From: Streptomyces sp. H39-S7
GTDB taxonomy: Bacteria > Actinomycetota > Actinomycetes > Streptomycetales > Streptomycetaceae
NCBI RefSeq assembly: GCF_027158205.1
Contig: NZ_JAPVLU010000033.1
Location: 49,481-113,480, forward strand
Direction of reading: 5' to 3'
Length of the DNA: 64,000 nucleotides
Shown here: positions 32,291 through 40,195 of the stretch, one piece after another
Layout of the letters: every line of letters starts with the position of its first letter
Position numbering within the stretch: the first letter of the stretch is position 1
Notes under the pieces: model-generated
What the model saw: only the letters and a program-made list of their open reading frames with translations
Databases searched by the model: none
What the model was told of the DNA's origin: nothing
Position numbers and translations under genes: made by a program

Positions 32291-33553
32291 TTACGCGCCC
32301 TGCGCCGGCTGTCCGGCCTGGGCGGACTGGACCTCGCCGAGGTAGGCCGCGGCCAGGGCCGGGTCGAAGAAGTACTGCTCGTAGTCGGCCGGGTCGTTGA
32401 ACCCGTTGGCGAAGCGGTCCGCGACGGGCGGCAGCCCGCCCGCGGCGCCGATCAGCTGGAGCACGTGCTCGGGCGGCGGCCCGAGCATCGCGTTCGTCCA
32501 CTTGGTGACGGGCTCGGCGATCTGCCAGTACCGGTCGAAGGCGGACCCCATCCACGTGGCGTCGAAGGGCTGGTCGCCGCGCTCGACGATGCTCTGGAGA
32601 TAGGACGCGGCGCACTTGGCGGCGCTGTTGGAGCCCTGCCCGGTGATCGGGTCGTTGGCGACGACGACATCGGCAACGCCGAGGACGAGCCCGCCCGACG
32701 GCAGTTCCGCGACGCCCTGGCGGACGGTGGGCGCGTAGCGCCCGGCCAGGGTGCCGTTCGCGTCGGTGAGTTCCACCGAGCGGGCCCGGTCGTACTCCCA
32801 CGGGGTGAACTGCCGCATCAGGTCCAGGGTGAGGCGCAGGTGCTCCTCGGGGTCCTTGACGCCCTGGAAGACGTCGAGGGGGCCGCCGGGGACGCCCTCC
32901 CAGAAGAGGATGTCGGCGGGGCCCGAGGTGGTGAGGGTCGGCATGACGAAGAGCTCGCCGACGCCCGGCACGAGGTTGCAGCGCACCGCCAGGAAGCCGG
33001 GGTGCTCGGGGCGCGGGCCGAGGCCGTGCACGTACGCGACCGCCAGCGCGCGCTGCGGGGCGTCGTAGGGCGAACGGGCGGCGTCGCGGGCGAACATCGA
33101 GACCAGCTCGCCCTTGCCCGCGGCGACCAGCACCAGGTCGTAGGCGCGCGAGAAGTAGTCGAGGTCGGAGACGGCGACGCCGTGGATGACGAGCTTGCCG
33201 CCGCGCTCGGCGAAGGTCTCCATCCAGCCGGCCATCTTCACCCGCTGGTCGACGGATTGCGCGTAACCGTCCAGGCGGCCCACCCAGTCGATGGGGCGGG
33301 AGGCGTCCGGGGCCGCGACCGAGACACCGACACCCTCGATGCGCGGCGCCTGCTCCTCCCAGAAGTTGATGCCCAGGTCGCGCTCGTGCTGCAGCGCGGT
33401 GTCGAACATGCACTGGGTGGACATCACCCGGCCGTCGCGTATCTCGTCGGCCGTGCGGTTGGACATGAGGGTGACCTCGTAACCACGGCCCTGCAGACCC
33501 AGGGCCAGTTGGAGCCCGGCCTGACCGGCTCCGACGATGAGTATCTTGCGCAT
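32291..33553 (-). CDS. Styrene-monooxygenase-like FAD-dependent oxidoreductase
   Basis: This 420-residue flavoprotein has the N-terminal dinucleotide motif ILIVGAGQAGLQLALGLQGR and the overall layout of StyA-like two-component monooxygenases (DLVLVAAGKGEL, VANDPITGQGSNSAAKCA). Such enzymes use FADH2 supplied by a separate reductase for epoxidation or similar reactions. ATG 33553 is chosen because it places the GxGxxG motif at residue 7; the frame stays open to 33676 without family similarity. It follows the conservon genes, 43 bp after cvnD. The pairing recalls conservons ending in a P450, with a flavoenzyme here instead. Substrate unknown. Confidence 0.88.
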   Translation of the reverse strand: MRKILIVGAGQAGLQLALGLQGRGYEVTLMSNRTADEIRDGRVMSTQCMFDTALQHERDLGINFWEEQAPRIEGVGVSVAAPDASRPIDWVGRLDGYAQSVDQRVKMAGWMETFAERGGKLVIHGVAVSDLDYFSRAYDLVLVAAGKGELVSMFARDAARSPYDAPQRALAVAYVHGLGPRPEHPGFLAVRCNLVPGVGELFVMPTLTTSGPADILFWEGVPGGPLDVFQGVKDPEEHLRLTLDLMRQFTPWEYDRARSVELTDANGTLAGRYAPTVRQGVAELPSGGLVLGVADVVVANDPITGQGSNSAAKCAASYLQSIVERGDQPFDATWMGSAFDRYWQIAEPVTKWTNAMLGPPPEHVLQLIGAAGGLPPVADRFANGFNDPADYEQYFFDPALAAAYLGEVQSAQAGQPAQGA

Positions 33554-33596
33554 GATGAAGGTCCGGCTTCCGTGAATAAGTTCGTGTACGTACCGC

Positions 33597-34205
33597 TCAG
33601 AGCGGCTGTTCGGCCAAGGCGTGCGAGACCAGTGCCATGAGCGCCTCCACCACCGAATACCGCTTCCGGGCGTCACAGATCAACACGGGTATGTGCGGCG
33701 GTACCGCGAGCGCTTCGCGGACGTCCTGCTCGGTGTACTCAGGAGTGCCCTCGAACTGGTTCACCGCCACGGTGTACGGCAGTCCGCAGCCCTCGAAGTA
33801 GTCGAGCGCGGGGAAGCACTCGGCCAGCCGGCGGGTGTCCGCGAGCACGATCGCGCCGATCGCGCCGCGCACCAGGTCGTCCCACATGAACCAGAAACGC
33901 TGCTGGCCGGGCGTGCCGAAGACGTACAGCACGAGGTCCTGGTCCAGCGTGATCCGCCCGAAGTCCATCGCGACGGTGGTCGTCGTCTTGTCCGGGGTCG
34001 AGCCGAGGTCGTCCACGGACTCGCTGGCCCGCGTCATCACCGCCTCGGTGGTGAGTGGCGTGATCTCCGAGATGGAGCCGACGAACGTCGTCTTGCCCAC
34101 GCCGAAGCCGCCCGCGACCACGATCTTGGTGGAGACCGGCGCGCGCCCGCGCTCCGTCTGCCACTCCTGCGTCCCGCCGGTCTCCTCAAAGCCTGCGAAG
34201 TCCAC
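33597..34205 (-). CDS. cvnD: Conservon GTPase CvnD
   Basis: This 202-residue small GTP-binding protein has G1 in AGGFGVGKTTF (about 31-41), the switch segment DFGRITLDQDL, and G3-like FGTPGQQRFWFMWDD. Conservon GTPases (MglA-like/Ras-like) work with a sensor kinase-like protein, a roadblock protein and a DUF742 protein at the membrane. Its start (ATG 34205) overlaps the end of cvnC by 20 nt. The gene order A-B-C-D is the standard conservon order. Confidence 0.93.
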   Translation of the reverse strand: MDFAGFEETGGTQEWQTERGRAPVSTKIVVAGGFGVGKTTFVGSISEITPLTTEAVMTRASESVDDLGSTPDKTTTTVAMDFGRITLDQDLVLYVFGTPGQQRFWFMWDDLVRGAIGAIVLADTRRLAECFPALDYFEGCGLPYTVAVNQFEGTPEYTEQDVREALAVPPHIPVLICDARKRYSVVEALMALVSHALAEQPL

Positions 34206-34581
34206 CGAGCACCCTTTCCAACAGCGCGCGATCAGGGCTGCCGGGCCCGTGCCCGGTTCCGTAGACGCGGATCCTTCCCTGATCAGCCAGGTCGCTGAGC
34301 AGTACGCGGACGACGCCGAGCGGCATCCGCAGCAGAGCCGAGATCTCGGCCACCGACCGCATTCTGCGGCACAACTCCACGATCGCGCGCATCTCCGGCA
34401 TGACCCGTTCGGCCCAGCGTCCCGCGGTCAGCACGAAACCCGGCTCCTGGCCGTCGATACTCGCCACGAACGTCTCGACGAAGAGCACGTGACCGAAGCG
34501 GGTGCGCCCGCCGGTCAGTGCGTACGGGCGGACCCGTGCGGTGCGGCGGTCGGCGCCGCGCTGGGGCAGGGACATGGACAT
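34186..34581 (-). CDS. cvnC: Conservon DUF742 protein CvnC
   Basis: This is a 131-residue protein with the DUF742 pattern: RVRPYALTGGRTRFG, then a helical winged-helix-like part (MRSVAEISALLRMPLGVVRV) and LSDLADQGRIRVY. CvnC proteins bind the other conservon components, and the fold suggests possible nucleic acid or protein binding. ATG 34581 overlaps the cvnB stop (TGATG). An internal ATG two codons later (MSLPQRG) is also possible. Confidence 0.92.
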   Translation of the reverse strand: MSMSLPQRGADRRTARVRPYALTGGRTRFGHVLFVETFVASIDGQEPGFVLTAGRWAERVMPEMRAIVELCRRMRSVAEISALLRMPLGVVRVLLSDLADQGRIRVYGTGHGPGSPDRALLERVLGGLRRL

Positions 34582-35096
34582 CAGCGACCGCCTCCGCTCA
34601 CGGAGCCGGCGGCTTCCCGGGATCGGCGCAACTCGTTGCGGAGCGCGGGGGTCAGGACGTGTCCGGCCCGGCCGACGAAGAGCGCCATGTGGTAGCCGAC
34701 GACGCTCATGTCGCAGTCGGCGGAGGCGTGGACGCCGAGCAGCGAGCCGTCGCTGATCGACATCACGAAGAGGCTGCCCTCGTCCATGGCGACCGCGGTC
34801 TGCCGGACACTGCCGCCGTCCATCAGACGGGCCGCGCCGTCGGTCAGCGAGGCGAGGCCGGAGACGACCGTGGCCAGGTCCGCCCGGGCGTCCGCGGGGC
34901 CGGCCGGCGGCTGCTGCCCGCCGGGTTCCCCGGCCGCCTCCGCCTCCGCATCGGAGGTGATCAGCAGCAGCCCGTCGGAGGAGACCACGGCGACCGAGTG
35001 GACGCCGGGCACCTCCTCGACGAAGTTGCTCAGCAACCACCGCAGATTGCGGGCTTCATGGCTCAGGTCCTTCGTATCCGTACTCGCCGCGTTCAA
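34581..35096 (-). CDS. cvnB: Conservon roadblock/LC7 protein CvnB
   Basis: This is a 171-residue roadblock/LC7-domain protein: LLSNFVEEVPGVHSVAVVSS, DGLLLITSD, an Ala/Gly/Pro-rich insertion (about 52-68), then ATVVSGLASLTDGAARLM and LFVMSISDGSLLGVHA. Roadblock proteins regulate small GTPases, here CvnD. Its ATG 35096 overlaps the cvnA stop by 4 nt. The insertion is longer than in minimal family members. Confidence 0.93.
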   Translation of the reverse strand: MNAASTDTKDLSHEARNLRWLLSNFVEEVPGVHSVAVVSSDGLLLITSDAEAEAAGEPGGQQPPAGPADARADLATVVSGLASLTDGAARLMDGGSVRQTAVAMDEGSLFVMSISDGSLLGVHASADCDMSVVGYHMALFVGRAGHVLTPALRNELRRSREAAGSVSGGGR

Positions 35097-37492
35097 CGGC
35101 TCGCCTCCTCGATGGTTCCAACTGCGCCCGTGCCCCCCGTTGGGCCTGCCTTCCCCGGGTCTGCCGCCCGGGTCTCCTCTTCCGCGTCCCGTCGTCCGTC
35201 CCGAAGTCCTTGTTGCAATCCGCCGAACTTACGCCGCAGCGCCTCCGCGTCCACCGGCCCGGTCCGTCCCGTGCGGCGCGCGGCCGGTTCGCCGGTCAGC
35301 CCGCTGCTGCGCGGCACGCGCTGCGGCAGGCCCTTGCCGGTGACGGCTTCCTCGGCGGAGGCCGCCGGATCCGGCGCCCCGGACGCGGCCGCCGGTGTGT
35401 CGTCGGGCGCGGGCCGCGGCCGTACGACACCGGCCGCCGGAACCGCTTCCGGAGCATCCGCCACCGCTTCCGGCGCCAGAGTCTCTGCCACCGCCTCCGG
35501 CGCGGGAGTCTCCGCCACCGGCATCGGCTCGCCCGCGATCGCGGCCTCCACCGGGTTGGCCGGGGCGTCGTCCGGGCGGGCGGCGGGCAGCAGCCGGCGC
35601 GGCAGGATGACGACGGCCGCGATGCCGCCCTGCTTCTGCTCGCGCAACTGGACGCGGATCCCGTGGCGGGCGGCGAGCCGGGCCACGACATACAGCCCCA
35701 TGCCGGTCGCGTTGCCGGGTGCGGCAGGCTCGGGATCGGTGAGCAGCGCGTTCAGCTCGGCGAGCCGCTCCGGCGGGGCGCCGATGCCCTGGTCCTCGAC
35801 GGAGATCATCACCTCGCCGTTCTCCAGCATCCAGCCGGAGAGCTGCACTTCGGCCTGCGGCGGTGAGAACGCGGTCGCGTTGTCGAGCAGCTCGGCCACC
35901 AGGTGGCTGGTGTCGTCGGCCGCGTGTCCGGCCAGCTGACCGGAGGGCATCAGCTGGATCCGCACCCGCTCGTAGCGCTCGATCTCCGAGATCGCCGCGC
36001 GGGCCACGTCGACGAGCGGTACGGGCTTGGCGGAGGCGGCGCCGTGGCTGTGCTCGGTGCCCGCGAGGACCAGCAGGTTCTCGCTGTTGCGGCGCATCCG
36101 GGTGGCGAGGTGGTCCAGCCGGAAGAGCGTCTCCAGCCGGTCCGGGTCCTGCTCGCGCTCCTCCAGGCCCTCGATGAGGGCGAGCTGGCGTTCCACCAGG
36201 CCCAGGGTGCGCAGCGAGAGGTTGACATACGTGGTGTGCGGGCCGGTCCGGCCGGGTTCGGTCCTGTCGCTCGCGGCGCGGGTCGCGTCCTGCTGCCGCA
36301 GCAGGCTGTCGCGCTCCGCGGCGAGCGCGTCGCGGATGCCGAGCAGCCGGGTCTGCTCCGCGCCGAGTTCGAGGCCGCGGGCCTGTACGGCGCGCAGCTC
36401 GGTGACGAGCACGTTGATACGGCGGGCGACCGTCGCGAACTCGTCGTCGCCGACGACGCGCGCCTCCTCGGAGCCGCCGGTGGCGAAGCGGTGCAGCGCG
36501 GCGAGCGGCCGGGTGAGCGAGCGGGCGGTGGAGACGAGGACGCCGACGGCGACCAGCAGGCACACCGCGGCCAGGGCGACGCGCAGTTCGAGGGCGGTGA
36601 CCGCGTCGTCCCGCCGTTCGCTCGCCGCGTCGGCCTCGGCGGTGGCGAGCGAGGACTCGACGCTGCGCATCAGGCCGATCCTGGCGGTGAGCGCTGCCTT
36701 CACCGCGGCCGTGCCGAGCGCCCGGTCGGAGCCGGTCAACTGCGGCTGGTCGGTGAGGAGCCGCAGGTCGCTCTCGGCCTCGGTGACATCCGCGCCGGTG
36801 ACGGTCTGGCTGTACTGGTCGCGCAGTTCCTGGGGCGCGGTGGCGCGGAAGTCGGCCAGCGCGGCCCGTTCCTGCACCGCGACGCTCTGCGCGTCGGTGG
36901 CCAGCGGCCGCTGGGAGCCGGTACCGGTGAGCGCGCTCACCAGGAGCCCGCGCTCGGTGGCGGCCAGCGCGGCGGCGCGGCTGAGCGGTGCGGCCACCGG
37001 GCCCGTGACCCGGCCCAGGGCGTCCAGCAGGGGGGTGTACGCGGCGACGACGGCCTGCGGGGTGCCGGTGCCGGTCAGGGCGTCCTGCCGGATCTGCGGG
37101 ATGGTCGCCAGCACTTCGCGCAGTTCGGTGGCGGCGTCCTCGTCGGCCGAGAGGCCCTGCGCCTGCCGGTCCACCCGGTTGCGCTGCGATTCGGAGAGTC
37201 CGGGGGCGCCGGTGCCGGGGGCGGTGGAGCGGCCGCCGGCGACGAAGGCGGCCATGTCGTCGCGTTCGTCGGCCAGTGAGTGGGCCAGCGAGACGGCCCG
37301 GATGGCCAACTCGGCCGCCGTCACCTCGTCCTGCGCGTCGGAGACGTCGCGCACGGCGACCGCCACTCCGGGCGCGGCCGCGGCCGGCACGATGACAGCA
37401 CAGATCAACAGGGCGGCCAGCAAGCGGCTGCGCACCCGTCCCTTGCCCGCCGCGGGGGGAACCCCGTCGCGCGGTTCACGTCGTCTTCGCAC
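35093..37492 (-). CDS. cvnA: Conservon sensor histidine kinase-like protein CvnA
   Basis: This is a membrane sensor of about 799 residues. A first transmembrane segment (about 22-48) is followed by a large extracytoplasmic nitrate/sulfonate-sensor-like region to about 300. A second membrane segment (LRVALAAVCLLVAVGVLVST) leads to HAMP-like and helical dimer regions. The ATPase domain has LLDNATAFS (N box), VEDQGIG and GMGLYVVARLAARHG. A long Ala/Glu/Pro-rich tail (about 640-750) is disordered. The usual phospho-acceptor motif HExxTP is not obvious, as in other CvnA proteins. GTG 37492 is used; TTG 37504 is the alternative. Confidence 0.9.
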   Translation of the reverse strand: MRRRREPRDGVPPAAGKGRVRSRLLAALLICAVIVPAAAAPGVAVAVRDVSDAQDEVTAAELAIRAVSLAHSLADERDDMAAFVAGGRSTAPGTGAPGLSESQRNRVDRQAQGLSADEDAATELREVLATIPQIRQDALTGTGTPQAVVAAYTPLLDALGRVTGPVAAPLSRAAALAATERGLLVSALTGTGSQRPLATDAQSVAVQERAALADFRATAPQELRDQYSQTVTGADVTEAESDLRLLTDQPQLTGSDRALGTAAVKAALTARIGLMRSVESSLATAEADAASERRDDAVTALELRVALAAVCLLVAVGVLVSTARSLTRPLAALHRFATGGSEEARVVGDDEFATVARRINVLVTELRAVQARGLELGAEQTRLLGIRDALAAERDSLLRQQDATRAASDRTEPGRTGPHTTYVNLSLRTLGLVERQLALIEGLEEREQDPDRLETLFRLDHLATRMRRNSENLLVLAGTEHSHGAASAKPVPLVDVARAAISEIERYERVRIQLMPSGQLAGHAADDTSHLVAELLDNATAFSPPQAEVQLSGWMLENGEVMISVEDQGIGAPPERLAELNALLTDPEPAAPGNATGMGLYVVARLAARHGIRVQLREQKQGGIAAVVILPRRLLPAARPDDAPANPVEAAIAGEPMPVAETPAPEAVAETLAPEAVADAPEAVPAAGVVRPRPAPDDTPAAASGAPDPAASAEEAVTGKGLPQRVPRSSGLTGEPAARRTGRTGPVDAEALRRKFGGLQQGLRDGRRDAEEETRAADPGKAGPTGGTGAVGTIEEASR

Positions 37493-37804
37493 CGGAGCTC
37501 GCAATCCCGTCTCGCCTGGTCAATGGGCCCGACCCTCTCAGCCCGTTGTAGACGGGGCCGCGCGACCCCCCTCCCCGACACCCGAACGAGTGAATCGCAA
37601 GGATGAGTTGACGAACAAGCCCGGAGCGGAACGTCTCAATCCGTGACCGTCGAACGGGTTTGGTGTCGTGGCCGAGCCCTGGCAGGATGCCCGCCCGCAT
37701 CCCATCCCCGCATGTCAGGTGCCCTGAAATGGGGATCTGCGGCAGTTCGGGGGCTGCCAGGTACGGACCAGGAGGTTCGAACGGCGCTCCGGCAGAATTG
37801 AGCC
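37493..37804. other. Divergent intergenic region, 312 bp
   Basis: This region separates cvnA (minus) from the PP2C-like gene (plus). It must contain the conservon promoter and the PP2C promoter. I see a TTGACG hexamer near 37611 but no clear -10 at proper spacing, no strong operator-like palindrome, no RNA gene and no credible small reading frame. Confidence 0.3.
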
Positions 37805-38575
37805 ATGCGCATCGAGAGCAGCACCGAGCCCGGCACCCCCGACCGCCCCAACGAGGACTTCCTCGCACTGGCCCTGCCCGCTTCCGGGCAAGGTGGCGTG
37901 CTGGTTCTGCTGGACGGCGTGACACCGCGGCCCGGCAACGGCGACTGCGTCCACTCGGTGCCCTGGTTCGTGGCGCGACTTGGAGGGGCACTGCTCGAAC
38001 TGTCCGTTTCGCGATCGGAGATGACGCTTGCCGACTGCCTGGCGACCGCGATTGGCCGTACGGCGGACGCGCACCGCGACACCTGTGATCTTTATCACCA
38101 GCTAACGCCGCAGGCCACAGTGGTCACAGTCCGGTGGAATCAGGACAGCGTGGAGCATCTCGTGCTCTCCGATTCCGTGCTGCTCCTCGAAGCCCCCGAC
38201 GGCAAGATCACGCCGGTGCTGGACGACCGCATCGACCGGCTGGTGGCCGAGGGCCGCGCCGTCCCCGAGCTGCGCAACGCCGAGGGCGGCTTCTTCACCG
38301 CGGCGGCCGATCCGGCGGTGGTCTCGCGCGCGGTCACCGGCACCACCCCGCGCGTCGGCGTCCGTGCCTTCGCCGCGCTGAGCGACGGGGCGACCCGGCT
38401 GGTCGAGGTCTTCCGCGCGGACGACTGGGCCGGCACGTTCACGCTGCTGCGCGACGAGGGACCACAGGCGCTGATCCGGCGGGTGCGCGCCGCCGAGTCC
38501 GCCGACCCCGAGGGCCGGGCCGTCCCGCGCGGCAAGCCGTTCGACGACGCGACGGCCGCCCTGGTCGAGATCTGA
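37805..38575 (+). CDS. PP2C-like protein phosphatase
   Basis: This 256-residue protein has PPM/PP2C features: an N-terminal RPNEDFLAL, the VLLDGVTP metal-binding region, ATVVTVRWN, LSDGATRLVE and a C-terminal FDDATAALVEI. These correspond to the Asp ligands of PP2C motifs (ED, DG, SDG, DD). Compared with classical PP2C several motifs are weakened, so activity is probable but not certain. ATG 37805 begins MRIESSTEPG. It is cytoplasmic. The next gene converges, with a hairpin between. Confidence 0.8.
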   Translation: MRIESSTEPGTPDRPNEDFLALALPASGQGGVLVLLDGVTPRPGNGDCVHSVPWFVARLGGALLELSVSRSEMTLADCLATAIGRTADAHRDTCDLYHQLTPQATVVTVRWNQDSVEHLVLSDSVLLLEAPDGKITPVLDDRIDRLVAEGRAVPELRNAEGGFFTAAADPAVVSRAVTGTTPRVGVRAFAALSDGATRLVEVFRADDWAGTFTLLRDEGPQALIRRVRAAESADPEGRAVPRGKPFDDATAALVEI

Positions 38576-38603
38576 GAACCCTTCGGAGGGGTTGAGGGGT
38601 TCT
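38575..38603. terminator. Short bidirectional hairpin
   Basis: AGAACCC (38575-38581) pairs with GGGTTCT (38597-38603), and an alternative AACCC/GGGTT pairing nests inside. It overlaps the stop codons of the convergent PP2C-like and MarR genes, a compact bidirectional terminator. Confidence 0.5.
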
Positions 38604-39039
38604 AGTCGTCGGATCCCTGCAGTTCGTTCAGTCGTTGCAGCAGCCGGGCCAGTTCGCTGACCTCGCCGCGGTCCCAGGACGCCAGCCGGCGGAGGTAGCG
38701 GGAGCGCCGGGCGGCGCGCACGCGGGAGAAGCGCTCGCGTCCCTCGGCCGTCATCCGCATCAGGAAGGCGCGGCCGTCGGCGGGGTCCGGCTCGCGGGTG
38801 ACCAGCCCCAGAACCTCCAGTGCGCGCAGCTGCCGGCTCATCGTGGCCTTGCCGACGCCGAAGTACGCGGCGAGGTCGGTGGCGCGTTCGGGCTCGCACT
38901 CCTGGAGGCGGACGAGCAGTCCGTAGGCGGCGGGTTCCAGTTCCGGGTGGAGTTCACGCGCCATCTCGCCGGACGACGCACGGGCCCGCCGGTAGAACAC
39001 CGTCAGCTCGCGTTCCAGGGCTTCCATCTGCTCGTCCAC
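38602..39039 (-). CDS. MarR-family transcriptional regulator
   Basis: This regulator is about 145 residues from GTG 39039 (the frame is open to 39177). The winged helix shows ERATDLAAYFGVGKATMSRQ, LRALEVLGLVTREPDPADGR and AFLMRMTAEGRERF, the MarR DNA-binding core and wing. GTG 39039 gives the usual family length and leaves the perfect palindrome at 39050-39067 just upstream; ATG 39027 is another possible start. It diverges from a GH25 lysozyme gene and may control it and itself. The inducer is unknown. Confidence 0.88.
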   Translation of the reverse strand: MDEQMEALERELTVFYRRARASSGEMARELHPELEPAAYGLLVRLQECEPERATDLAAYFGVGKATMSRQLRALEVLGLVTREPDPADGRAFLMRMTAEGRERFSRVRAARRSRYLRRLASWDRGEVSELARLLQRLNELQGSDD

Positions 39040-39049
39040 AGCGCTTTCG

Positions 39050-39067
39050 CTTTCAGAGGGCTGAAAG
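39050..39067. promoter_or_regulatory. Probable MarR operator
   Basis: CTTTCAG-AGGG-CTGAAAG is a perfect 7-bp inverted repeat with a 4-nt centre, 18 bp in all and typical of MarR sites. It is 10 bp upstream of the MarR start and about 170 bp upstream of the divergent lysozyme gene. Autoregulation is the simplest reading. Confidence 0.6.
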
Positions 39068-39239
39068 TTTCTTCCAGCGTTCGTCGTTCCCGCAGCTGCC
39101 CCAGTATTTCGCAGGTGTAGACCAACGGCGGTTCCCGAGGGCTCTTCCATGCGCGTAGATGCCGCACCTACCTTCATCCTGTCATGGCCATCCCAAGGCC
39201 ATGGTGCGCGTCAGGCCCCATCCCCCCATGGAGGCACCT

Positions 39240-40100
39240 ATGTCCTTCGGAGCCCGTTCCGCCGTGCACATTCCAGAAATCCTCCGCGCCAGAACGGCCC
39301 TCGCCGCCGGGTTGCTCCTCACGCTCCTCGCGGTCTTACTCGCCCTGCCGAGCCCGGCGGGCGCGGCCGCCAGCGGTCCGATGACCCACCCCGAACTCGA
39401 CTGGATGGGCTCGACCATCCGCGCCCACGAGGGCGGCAGCACCAGCACCGGAAACGTGGCCACCCCACTGGTCACCCAGACGCCGGGCATGGACGTCAGC
39501 GGCTACCAGGGCAACGTCAACTGGTCGGCCGCCTGGTCCAACGGCGGACGGTTCGCCTACGTCAAGGCCACCGAGGGCACCTCGTACACCAACCCCTACT
39601 TCGCCCAGCAGTACAACGGCTCGTACAACGTCGGGATGATCCGCGGCTCGTACCACTTCGCGCTGCCCGACAACTCCGGCGGCGCCGCCCAGGCCGACTA
39701 CTTCGTCAACCACGGCGGCGGCTGGTCCCGTGACGGCAGGACGCTGCCCGGCGCGCTCGACATCGAGTACAACCCCTACGGCGCCACCTGCTACGGCCTG
39801 AGCGCCGGCAGCATGGTCAACTGGATCGCCGCGTTCAGCAACCAGTACCGCGCCCGTACCGGCCGCTACCCGACGATCTACTCCTCCACCAACTGGTGGA
39901 CGCAGTGCACCGGGAACAGCAGCGCCTTCTCCGCCAACAACCCGCTGTGGATCCCGCGCTACTCCACCAGCGTCGGCACCCTGCCGGCCGGCTGGGGCTT
40001 CCACACCATCTGGCAGTACGCCGACTCCGGCGTCTTCCCCGGCGACCAGGACCGCTTCAACGGCGCCTACGACCGGCTGCAGGCCTTCGCCAACGGGTAG
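39240..40100 (+). CDS. Secreted GH25 lysozyme (muramidase)
   Basis: This is a 286-residue secreted enzyme. A signal peptide with a long hydrophobic core ends near GAAAS (about 46). A short linker leads to a GH25 domain: GMDVSGYQGNVNW, YVKATEGTSYTNPYF, IRGSYHFALP, GALDIEYNPYG (catalytic Asp/Glu pair) and HTIWQYADSG. The product cleaves N-acetylmuramyl bonds of peptidoglycan. GGAGG is 6 nt before ATG 39240. Codon 33 (39336-39338) is TTA, the rare leucine codon read by bldA tRNA in Streptomyces, so translation may be tied to development. Confidence 0.94.
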   Translation: MSFGARSAVHIPEILRARTALAAGLLLTLLAVLLALPSPAGAAASGPMTHPELDWMGSTIRAHEGGSTSTGNVATPLVTQTPGMDVSGYQGNVNWSAAWSNGGRFAYVKATEGTSYTNPYFAQQYNGSYNVGMIRGSYHFALPDNSGGAAQADYFVNHGGGWSRDGRTLPGALDIEYNPYGATCYGLSAGSMVNWIAAFSNQYRARTGRYPTIYSSTNWWTQCTGNSSAFSANNPLWIPRYSTSVGTLPAGWGFHTIWQYADSGVFPGDQDRFNGAYDRLQAFANG

Positions 40101-40126
40101 CCGCCCGGCACACCGCGACGCACGGA

Positions 40127-40169
40127 ACAGGGCGCTGCCCCTCCCACGGGGGGAGGGGCAGCGCCCTGT
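40127..40169. terminator. Long perfect hairpin between lysozyme gene and lon
   Basis: A 19-bp perfect stem (left 40127-40145, right 40151-40169) closes a 5-nt loop ACGGG; the left arm begins ACAGGGCGCTGCCCC. It lies between convergent genes, a strong bidirectional terminator. Confidence 0.85.
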
Positions 40170-40195
40170 CGTCGTGTTCGCCGCTGCGGGGACGG

